Positions 52,007 through 58,824 of a stretch of DNA of 64,000 nucleotides are shown one piece after another. The notes under the pieces were generated by a model. That model did not search any database. It worked only from the letters and a program-made list of their open reading frames with translations, and had not been told where the DNA came from. Position numbers and translations under genes: made by a program. This DNA is from Mesorhizobium sp. B4-1-3. Its GTDB lineage: Bacteria > Pseudomonadota > Alphaproteobacteria > Rhizobiales > Rhizobiaceae. The stretch lies in assembly GCF_006439355.1 (NCBI RefSeq), contig NZ_VFTG01000006.1:62001-126000 (forward strand), written 5' to 3'. The stretch's first letter is position 1. Every line of letters begins with the position of its first letter.

Positions 52007-52783
52007 ATGCCGAAATCCCCGCAACCTTTCTTTTGGTACGAGCTGATGACCACCGACCTCGACGCCGCCGAGGCTTTCTACACCGCCGTTGTCGGATGGA
52101 AAGCCGAGCCTTTCGACAAGGCGCCTGGCATGCCCCGCTATATCGTCGTGAACTCAGCCATGCGCGGCGTCGGCGGGCTGATGACGATGCCGGGAGAACC
52201 CGCCAAGAGGGGCATGCCGCCGACCTGGCTGGGTTACATCTATACCAAGGATGTCGACGCCTCGACGCAAGCGCTCAAGGACGCCGGCGGCGCGGTCCAT
52301 CGGGCGCCCGACGACATTCCAGGCGTCGGCCGCTTCGCCGTCGTCGCCGACCCGCAAGGGGCGGCCTTCATGTTCTTGCAGCCCAATCAGCCTGAACAGC
52401 CGCCGGTGCCGGCGACCACGCTTGGCCATGTCGGCTGGCATGAGCTCTACACGACCGACTGGAAGGCGGCTTTCGAGTTCTATTCCAGCCAGTTCGGCTG
52501 GGAGAGCGCCGGCGAGTTCGACATGGGCGAGATGGGTATTTACAAAACCTTCGGAGCCGGCCCCGAATCCGGCGGCGGGATCATGAACAAGCCGCCTCAG
52601 ATCCCGGTTCCCGTCTGGCAATTCTATTTCAACGTCGACGCCATCGATGCCGCGGCGAAGCGTGTCGCCGACAATGGCGGCAAGGTCATCATGGGTCCGA
52701 TGGACGTGCCGAGCGGCCAGTGGATCATCCAGTGCCAGGACCCGCAAGGCGCGCATTTCGCGCTGCTGGCGCCGGCACGATAG
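52007..52783 (+). CDS. VOC-family protein with two glyoxalase-like domains
   Basis: A 258-residue protein with two vicinal-oxygen-chelate domains, about 5-120 and 135-258. Each starts with an aromatic-rich strand and a ligand-like pattern: FFWYELMTTDLDAAEAFYTA and GWHELYTTDWKAAFEFYSSQ. The second retains a His-Glu pair (GWHEL) and ends WIIQCQDPQGAHFAL. Such two-domain VOC proteins (hydroxylase-like 27 kDa type) have no agreed reaction. ATG 52007 follows GAGGAG; the longer frame runs into the upstream repeat. Confidence 0.87.
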   Translation: MPKSPQPFFWYELMTTDLDAAEAFYTAVVGWKAEPFDKAPGMPRYIVVNSAMRGVGGLMTMPGEPAKRGMPPTWLGYIYTKDVDASTQALKDAGGAVHRAPDDIPGVGRFAVVADPQGAAFMFLQPNQPEQPPVPATTLGHVGWHELYTTDWKAAFEFYSSQFGWESAGEFDMGEMGIYKTFGAGPESGGGIMNKPPQIPVPVWQFYFNVDAIDAAAKRVADNGGKVIMGPMDVPSGQWIIQCQDPQGAHFALLAPAR

Positions 52784-52811
52784 CAGCACTGTTCGATGGG
52801 CTGGCGCCGGG

Positions 52812-53303
52812 TCACTCCGGCGTCAGCACCGCGAGCTTCAGGTCGGCCTTTTTCGCGCCGCTGAGCTGGATGATGGCCGCGCCGCCAGCCAACTTGAAGC
52901 GCACGCTCTTGCGGATGCCCGGGCAGTTCTTGACGCCGCTGAAAGCCGCCGATTTCACGGTCTTCCCGTCCTGCACGACATCGATCCAGGCCTCATCGGA
53001 CAGGCTGAACTGAAGCTCACCCCCGGGCGGCACGGTCACATTTGCCGTCGCACCGAACGTGCCGGCTTTCGGCGCACGGTCCGGCGGCACTTCAAAGCTG
53101 ACCGTGTCGACGGCCTCAAGCGAGAAATCCACCGCTTGCCCGACCGCGAGGGTGGCGCCGGACTGAACCGCCGGCGCTGTCGGAAACAGGGCTTGCTCGC
53201 GCGCGACCGGCCATTTGAAGGCATCGCAACCCGCGTCTGCGGCTGCGGCGAAGCTGGTGCCTGCAAGAATTGCCAACAGGCTGATGATGACGACTTTTTT
53301 CAT
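52812..53303 (-). CDS. Exported protein of unknown function
   Basis: A 163-residue precursor with a signal peptide (MKKVVIISLLAILAGTSFAAAAD). The mature protein has two cysteines (AGCDAFK, KNCPGIR), which could form a disulfide, and the pattern FSLEAVDTVSFEVPPDRAPK, PPGGELQFSLSDEAWIDV. I do not recognise a characterised family, though similar short periplasmic proteins occur in rhizobia. Start is uncertain between ATG 53303 (chosen for the signal peptide) and ATG 53336. It converges with the VOC gene. Confidence 0.75.
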   Translation of the reverse strand: MKKVVIISLLAILAGTSFAAAADAGCDAFKWPVAREQALFPTAPAVQSGATLAVGQAVDFSLEAVDTVSFEVPPDRAPKAGTFGATANVTVPPGGELQFSLSDEAWIDVVQDGKTVKSAAFSGVKNCPGIRKSVRFKLAGGAAIIQLSGAKKADLKLAVLTPE

Positions 53304-53370
53304 GGCAAAGCGGATCCGTACGGTTTGATACCTCATCCATCAATACAACTTTAAGGATAAATATGCAACC

Positions 53371-53505
53371 ATGGAGAGAATAAGAATCTGGGAGAATGAA
53401 CATTTCCACTCACCGATTGTTGATGGTGAGCCATGGGAAGTGAGTGGTCCATTGCCAGGCGATAATCTATGGCCGGACGGGGAGGGTAGATGGAGTTCTA
53501 GATGA
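53371..53505 (+). CDS. Possible 44-residue leader peptide upstream of doxX-like gene
   Basis: The frame starts MERIRIWENEHFHSPI, has an unusual four tryptophans and ends GRWSSR with TGA overlapping the DoxX ATG (ATGA at 53502). Overlap of this kind suggests translational coupling. Against it: the only purine-rich stretch (AAGGA at 53354) is 13 bases from its ATG and better placed for a six-residue frame at 53363, and codon use (ATA, AGA) is unlike the neighbours. Unrecognised; may be chance. Confidence 0.25.
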   Translation: MERIRIWENEHFHSPIVDGEPWEVSGPLPGDNLWPDGEGRWSSR

Positions 53506-53894
53506 AGCTTTTCGAAGGCCTTGCTCAGTACCGTCCGCAAGCGCTGGGCGTGTTGCGCATCATGACCGCCTTGCAGTTCATCGAACATGGCTCGCAGAAG
53601 CTGTTCAACTTCCCGGCCAGCGCTGAGCCGCACGCCCTCACTGCGCTGACGACGACCGCCGGCATCCTCGAATTCGCCGGCGGCATCCTTTTGGCGCTCG
53701 GCCTCTTCACCCGCCCGGTCGCCTTCCTTCTGGCCGGCGAAATGGCCATCGCCTATTTCATGGCGCACTTCCCGCGCGGCTTCTTCCCTGTCAACAATGG
53801 CGGCGACTTGGCGATCTCCTTCTGCTTCATCTTCCTCTATCTGTTTTTCGCTGGTCCTGGCGCCTTCGCACTGGACAACCGCCGCAGCGCCTGA
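53502..53894 (+). CDS. DoxX-family membrane protein
   Basis: A 130-residue four-helix inner-membrane protein of the DoxX/SURF4-like family. Characteristic elements: LGVLRIMTALQFIEHGSQKL at the start, GILEFAGGILLALGLFTRPV in the second helix and GEMAIAYFMAHFPRGFFPVNNGG before the last helices. DoxX was first found with thiosulfate:quinone oxidoreductase; most bacterial members are linked loosely to oxidative or thiol stress. GGAG lies six bases before the ATG. It may be preceded by a short coupled frame. Confidence 0.9.
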   Translation: MKLFEGLAQYRPQALGVLRIMTALQFIEHGSQKLFNFPASAEPHALTALTTTAGILEFAGGILLALGLFTRPVAFLLAGEMAIAYFMAHFPRGFFPVNNGGDLAISFCFIFLYLFFAGPGAFALDNRRSA

Positions 53895-53934
53895 AGCATC
53901 GAAGGCTGCGCGTCTGGAGGCTTTTTGTTTTGAC

Positions 53935-53976
53935 GCGATTCCGCGCGGAAAACCGCTTCGCACCTTCTGGAATTGC
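53935..53976. repeat. Palindromic intergenic repeat, covarying-arm family (copy 5)
   Basis: On the minus strand GCAATTCC / GGAATCGC (one mismatch) around AGAAGGTGCGAAGCGGTTTTCC. It fills the gap between the converging DoxX and FAD-protein genes and ends one base before the latter's TAG. Confidence 0.72.
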
Positions 53977-53977
53977 T

Positions 53978-56404
53978 CTAGCCGCGCATCCGCTCGAAAT
54001 TGGCATCGAACAGCGGTGCGGCCTGGATGCGCGCCGCATGGCGCTTGCCGAGGATCTCGATCTCGAAGCCGTCCGGCCTGTCGGCGATTTCCTTCGGCAG
54101 ATAGCCCATGGCAACCGACTTCTTCGAATGATGGGCGTAGCCGCCCGAGGTGACCCAGCCGCGCACGACGCCCTCATGCCAGATCGCCTCGTCACCGATG
54201 ACATCGGCATCGACAGCGTCGACGATGAAGGCGCGCAGCCTGAGCTTGCCGCCTTGCTTGCGTTCGGCAAGCGCTGCCTGCTTGCCGATGAAATCGGCCT
54301 CCTTGCCATAGGCGACGAAGCGGTCGAGCCCGGCCTCGACCGGCCCGTAGATCGGCCGATATTCGCGCGCCCATGAGCCGTAGTTCTTTTCCAGCCTCAG
54401 CGCGTTGAGCGCGCGCGAGCCAAACAGGCCGATGCCGAATTCCTCGCCAGCTTTCACCAGCGCGTGGTAGGCGGCGCGCTGGTATTCCGGCGCCACCCAG
54501 ATCTCATAGCCGAGATCGCCGGTATAGCTGACGCGGCCGACAAGGCACGGCGCCATGCCGATATCCATTCGCGCAAACGCCATGAAGGGGAACGCCGCGT
54601 TGGAGACATCGGCGCGGGTGACCTTGGCGAGCACTTCCCTCGCCTTCGGCCCGGCAATCGCAAGGCCGGTGAGCTTTTGCCCCAGCGCCTCGACCCTCAC
54701 CGAGCCGTCCTTGGGCAGATGCGCCTCGAACCAGCGCATATGATACTGCTCGGCGATGCCGGATCCGGCGATGAACCACTCTGCGTCGTCGATATTGGCT
54801 AAAGTGAAATCACCGATCAGCTTGCCGTCGGCCTTCAGCATCGGCGCAAGCGTCATGCGGCCGCGCTTGGGCAGCTTGCAGGCGAAGATGCGGTCGAGCC
54901 ACGCGGAAGCGCCCTCGCCCGTCACCTTGTATTTGGCGAAGTTCGAGATCTCCGACAGACCGACGCCGTTGCGCACCACCGCGACTTCCTTGGCGACATG
55001 GTTGAAGTCGGTGGAACGCCGCCAGGAAAACTCGTCGGTGACGTCTTCCGGCGCATACCAGAGCGGCACTTCGAGCCCATAGGACACGCCCCATTGCGCG
55101 CCTTTGGCGGCAAGCGTGTCGTAGAGAGGCGTCGTCTTGAGCGGACGTCCAGCCGGTAGTTCCTCGTTCGGGAAACGGATCGAGAAGCGCCGCGAATAAT
55201 TCTCGCGCACCTTGGCGTTGGTGTAGGCCATTGTCGCCCAGTCGCCATAGCGCGCCACGTCCATCGCCCAGATGTCGGCGCCCGGATCGCCTTCGATCAT
55301 CCAGTTGGAGAGCGCAAGGCCGACGCCGCCGCCCTGGCTGAAGCCGGCCATGACGCCGCAGGCGACCCAGAAGCCCGGCAGGCCGCGCACCGGACCGACC
55401 AGCGGATTGCCGTCCGGCGCGAAGGTGAAGGGGCCGTTGATGATGTGCTTGATGCCGGTCTTCTGGAACGCCGGGAAATGGCGGAAGCCGACCTCCAGCG
55501 ACGACGCGATGCGGTCGATGTCCGGCTCCAGCAGCTCATGCCCGAAATTCCAAGGTGTGGTGAACTCCGACCACACCTTGTTGGCCTTCTCATAGGTGCC
55601 CATCAGCATGCCGCCGCGCTCCTGGCGCAGATAGAGCTCGCCGTCGAAGTCGACCGCGTGGATGATCTCGGTGCCGGTCTTCTTGTTCCAGTCGGCGACT
55701 TCCGGCATGTCCTCGGTGATCAGGTACATATGCTCCATCGCGAGCACCGGCAGTTCGAGCCCAACCATGCGGCCGACCTCGCGCGCCCACAGCCCGCCGG
55801 CATTGACGACATGCTCGGCGATGATATCGCCCTTGTTGGTGATAACGCGCCACAATCCGTCGGGACGCCGCACGATATCCTCGACCTTGGTGAAGCGCTC
55901 GACCTCGGCGCCCAGCTTGCGTGCGGCCTTGGCATAGGCATGCGTGACGCCGGACGGGTCGAGATGGCCGTCCTCCTTGTTGCGCACCGCGCCGACGAAC
56001 TGGCTGGGATCGATGAGCGGCATCAATTCCGCCGCTTCCTTGGCCGAGATCACCTCGAGGTCGATGCCGAGATAGCGGCCCTTCGATACCACGCCGCGCA
56101 GCCAGTCGAGCCGCGCCTCGGTCGCGGCCAGCAGCACGCCGCCGGTCAGGTGCACGCCGGTCGCTTGCCCAGAAAGCTCCTCGATCTCCTTGTAGAGCGA
56201 GATCGTGTATTTCTGCAGCTTGGCGACGTTGGGATCGCCATTGATGGTGTGCATGCCGCCGGCCGCGTGCCAGGTCGAACCGGACGTCAGCTCGTCGCGC
56301 TCGAGAAGCACGACGTCGGTCCAGCCATGGCGGGCAAGATGGAACAGCACCGAGCATCCGACGACACCGCCGCCGATGACCACGACCTTTGCATGCGACT
56401 TCAT
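53978..56404 (-). CDS. Dimethylglycine-dehydrogenase-like flavoprotein (DAO + GcvT domains)
   Basis: Oxidises N-methyl groups and would pass the C1 unit to THF. 808 residues: an FAD-binding DAO domain (1-370; VVVIGGGVVGCSVLFHLARHG), the FAO_M linker, and a GcvT/aminomethyltransferase fold with C-terminal GCV_T_C domain (about 430-805). The covalent-FAD His of dimethylglycine dehydrogenase is conserved (H46 in LTSGSTWHAAGG). Length fits DMGDH/sarcosine dehydrogenase. It lies 66 bp downstream of a non-pyrrolysine MttB-type methyltransferase, which suggests glycine betaine to dimethylglycine to sarcosine; the exact substrate is inferred, and proline-betaine derivatives are an alternative. Confidence 0.85.
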   Translation of the reverse strand: MKSHAKVVVIGGGVVGCSVLFHLARHGWTDVVLLERDELTSGSTWHAAGGMHTINGDPNVAKLQKYTISLYKEIEELSGQATGVHLTGGVLLAATEARLDWLRGVVSKGRYLGIDLEVISAKEAAELMPLIDPSQFVGAVRNKEDGHLDPSGVTHAYAKAARKLGAEVERFTKVEDIVRRPDGLWRVITNKGDIIAEHVVNAGGLWAREVGRMVGLELPVLAMEHMYLITEDMPEVADWNKKTGTEIIHAVDFDGELYLRQERGGMLMGTYEKANKVWSEFTTPWNFGHELLEPDIDRIASSLEVGFRHFPAFQKTGIKHIINGPFTFAPDGNPLVGPVRGLPGFWVACGVMAGFSQGGGVGLALSNWMIEGDPGADIWAMDVARYGDWATMAYTNAKVRENYSRRFSIRFPNEELPAGRPLKTTPLYDTLAAKGAQWGVSYGLEVPLWYAPEDVTDEFSWRRSTDFNHVAKEVAVVRNGVGLSEISNFAKYKVTGEGASAWLDRIFACKLPKRGRMTLAPMLKADGKLIGDFTLANIDDAEWFIAGSGIAEQYHMRWFEAHLPKDGSVRVEALGQKLTGLAIAGPKAREVLAKVTRADVSNAAFPFMAFARMDIGMAPCLVGRVSYTGDLGYEIWVAPEYQRAAYHALVKAGEEFGIGLFGSRALNALRLEKNYGSWAREYRPIYGPVEAGLDRFVAYGKEADFIGKQAALAERKQGGKLRLRAFIVDAVDADVIGDEAIWHEGVVRGWVTSGGYAHHSKKSVAMGYLPKEIADRPDGFEIEILGKRHAARIQAAPLFDANFERMRG

Positions 56405-56470
56405 GGACTTTTTTCTCGTTGGTTCAGTGAGTTGAGAGATCGAAATGAATCAGGATGGGAAGCTGTTCCC

Positions 56471-58009
56471 TCACGGCTCGCCTTGCCCGATCGCTTCCTT
56501 GCGGCGCGCCATATAGGCTTCGAGCGCTTCGCGCAGGGCAGGATCCATGGGCGGCTGGGCATATTCCTCCAGCGCCTTCTTCCAAAGCCTGGTCGCGCGC
56601 GCCGTCGTGTCCAGCGCGCCCGCCTCCTGCCAGGCCTCGTAATTCTGCCAGTTGGAAAGCATCGGCTGGTAGAAGACGGTGGCGTAGCGCTCCAGCGTGT
56701 GGGGCTCGCCGAAGAAGTGGCCGCCGGTCGGCACCGCGCCCAGCGCCTCCACCGCAAGCTCCGGCTCGTCGACCACGATCGGCCGCAGGAATTCCATCAT
56801 GTGCTGGATCATCTCGACATCGATGACGAGCTTTTCGAACGAGGCCGTCAGCCCGCCTTCCTGCCAGCCGGCGGCATGATAGACGAGATTGCCGTGGCCG
56901 AGCACCGCGCCCCACAGCGCCATCATCGTCTCATAGGCGCCTTGCGCGTCGGCGGCGTTGGAGGCCGAGCCAGGCGTCGTGCGGTAGGGCAAATTGTAGC
57001 GCCGCGCCAATTGCCCGGAAGCAACGTTGGCCTTGGTGTTCTCCGGCGTGCCGAAGGCCGGCGCACCCGACTTCATGTCGACATTGGAGGTGAAGGCGCC
57101 ATACATCACAGGCGCGCCGGGACGCACCAGCTGGGTCAGAACGATGCCGAACAGCGCCTCGGCGTTCTGCTGCGCCAGCGCGCCGGCCAATGTCACCGGA
57201 CTCATCGCGCCCATAAGCGTGAACGGCGTCACCGCCACCGACTGGCCGTATTCGGCCATGGTCATCAGCCCCTCCGCCATCATCTCGTCGAAGCGGCGCG
57301 GCGAGTTGACCGAAATGATGGTGGTGATTCCCGGGTCCTGCGCCATCTCATCCAGCGTCAGACCGCGCGCGATCGCCATCATTTCGATGCCGTCCAGCGC
57401 CCTGCCCCGGCCGATGGCCGACACGTGGAAACATTTGTCGGTCAGCGTCAGATTGGCGAAATAAGTGTCCATATGCCTTGTGTTCGCCGGCAGTTCGACC
57501 GGCGCGCAGACCTGGTTGCCCAGCATGTGGATGCAGTTGAAATGCTGCGCCAGCCGCACAAGGTCGGAATAGTCGGCGAGGTTGCCGGCGCGGCGGCCGC
57601 GTTCCATGTCGTGCACATTGGGAGGGCCGGCGACGAGGGTGAAATTGATGGTGCTGCCGCCGAGATGGACGGCGTTGTCCGGATTTCGGGGCGTCAGCGT
57701 ATATGCCGGGCGTGTCGACTTCAGCGCCTCCTCGACCATGCCGCGATCAACGCGCACATTCATCGAGCCGCGGTCAACCTTGGCGCCGGCACGCTCCAAC
57801 AGCGACAGCGCCCGCGGGCTCATCACCTCGATGCCGAAGTTTTCCAATATATGCATCGATGCCTGGTGGATGGCCTCGATCTGATCGGCCGACAGCAGCG
57901 CCATCGGCGGATAGGGATTCTCCACCCGTCGTCGCGGCAGTTGTGGGATGGCGGCCGGTCCCCGGTTGCTGGTGCGCTCGGCGCCGCGCTTGCGTCTTGG
58001 TTCGCTCAT
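56471..58009 (-). CDS. MttB-family (trimethylamine methyltransferase superfamily) corrinoid-dependent methyltransferase, non-pyrrolysine
   Basis: A 512-residue TIM-barrel protein of the MttB family. In methanogens MttB uses pyrrolysine and methylates a corrinoid protein from trimethylamine; non-Pyl members such as MtgB act on glycine betaine. Here the frame is open throughout (no in-frame TAG), with family blocks GSTINFTLVAGPPNVHDMER, HFNCIHMLGNQVCAPVELPA, YGQSVAVTPFTLMGAMSPVT, GAPVMYGAFTSNVDMKSGAP and GHFFGEPHTLERY. No corrinoid protein or RamA-type activator gene adjoins it. The DMGDH-like gene downstream supports betaine demethylation. An unusual nested palindrome lies about 100-130 bp upstream. 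Confidence 0.88.
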   Translation of the reverse strand: MSEPRRKRGAERTSNRGPAAIPQLPRRRVENPYPPMALLSADQIEAIHQASMHILENFGIEVMSPRALSLLERAGAKVDRGSMNVRVDRGMVEEALKSTRPAYTLTPRNPDNAVHLGGSTINFTLVAGPPNVHDMERGRRAGNLADYSDLVRLAQHFNCIHMLGNQVCAPVELPANTRHMDTYFANLTLTDKCFHVSAIGRGRALDGIEMMAIARGLTLDEMAQDPGITTIISVNSPRRFDEMMAEGLMTMAEYGQSVAVTPFTLMGAMSPVTLAGALAQQNAEALFGIVLTQLVRPGAPVMYGAFTSNVDMKSGAPAFGTPENTKANVASGQLARRYNLPYRTTPGSASNAADAQGAYETMMALWGAVLGHGNLVYHAAGWQEGGLTASFEKLVIDVEMIQHMMEFLRPIVVDEPELAVEALGAVPTGGHFFGEPHTLERYATVFYQPMLSNWQNYEAWQEAGALDTTARATRLWKKALEEYAQPPMDPALREALEAYMARRKEAIGQGEP

Positions 58010-58094
58010 GCATGCATCAGAGCGCCGGCATCACAGGCGAGCTGTCAAGAATTCGCCATTTGCGGGCGTGATTTTAGCCAAGGCGGCATTTCTC

Positions 58095-58149
58095 AAAATC
58101 GAGAAAAAGAATTACGACACAGACGGTCGTAATATCGATACTCGATTTT
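58095..58149. promoter_or_regulatory. Nested symmetric palindrome in the mttB / lytic-transglycosylase divergent region
   Basis: AAAATCGAG-N7-ATTACGAC-N7-GTCGTAAT-N7-CTCGATTTT: an outer 9-bp and an inner 8-bp inverted repeat sharing one centre (58122) with equal 7-bp spacers. The 55-bp symmetry and AT-rich character stand out; it lies 86 bp upstream of mttB and 72 bp upstream of the lytic transglycosylase start. Best read as a regulator site (two dimers or a tetramer) or a cruciform-forming element. Confidence 0.6.
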
Positions 58150-58220
58150 TCATGCCGGCCACATCCGCGTTAAGGAAGCCAGCAAGACTCCTTTTATGAT
58201 TTCGGCCTATTCGTCTTCCA

Positions 58221-58811
58221 ATGCGTAGGTCGAGTTTTAGTAAAATTGTTGCTGTTTCCGTGCTGCTGGCGCTTTCGGCCTGCGCGACGGCGCCCAGCCA
58301 CATCAACAATGTCTGCGCCGTCTTCGACCAGAATGACGGCTGGTTCGACAACTGGCAGTCCGCCGCCGAGCGGACCGAGCAGAAATACGGCATCCCCGTT
58401 CCCGTGCTGATGGCGACGGTGCGCAAGGAATCCGGCTTCAAGAGCAATGCCCGCCCGCCGCGCACCAAGCTGCTCGGCTTCATCCCGTGGACGCATGTCT
58501 CGAGCGCCACCGGCTACTCGCAGGCGCTCGACGGCACCTGGTCGCAATATCAAAGCGAGACCGGCAACTGGGCCGCGCGCCGGACACGCTTCGCCGACGC
58601 CGTCGATTTCGTCGGCTGGTACCACTCCAAGACCGCCGCCACGTTCGGTGTCGCCCGCAACGACACCTACAACCTCTATCTGGCATACTATCTCGGCTGG
58701 ACCGCCTATGGCCGCGGCAATCGCGGCGACGCCGGCGTTCAAAGCTACGCGCGCGCCACAGACCAGATGGCGCGCGACTACGCAGCGCAGCTACGGCAAT
58801 GCGGCAGCTGA
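58221..58811 (+). CDS. Lipoprotein lytic transglycosylase (SLT-like)
   Basis: A 196-residue protein with a lipobox (MRRSSFSKIVAVSVLLALSA then Cys) and a transglycosylase-like SLT domain. The catalytic Glu lies in MATVRKESGFKSNARP; a long aromatic stretch (FIPWTHVSSATGYSQALDGT, WSQYQSETGNWAARR) and AYYLGWTAYGRG follow, a pattern of a distinct SLT subgroup in rhizobia. It is divergent from the mttB-like gene. It is one of five peptidoglycan-cleaving enzymes in this window. Confidence 0.85.
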   Translation: MRRSSFSKIVAVSVLLALSACATAPSHINNVCAVFDQNDGWFDNWQSAAERTEQKYGIPVPVLMATVRKESGFKSNARPPRTKLLGFIPWTHVSSATGYSQALDGTWSQYQSETGNWAARRTRFADAVDFVGWYHSKTAATFGVARNDTYNLYLAYYLGWTAYGRGNRGDAGVQSYARATDQMARDYAAQLRQCGS

Positions 58812-58824
58812 CACCCGACCCGGA

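Noticed and set aside
55445-58132. Plus-strand frame of about 895 codons opposite the DMGDH-like and mttB genes
   Set aside because: Antisense shadow of two well-supported genes, with no domain of its own.
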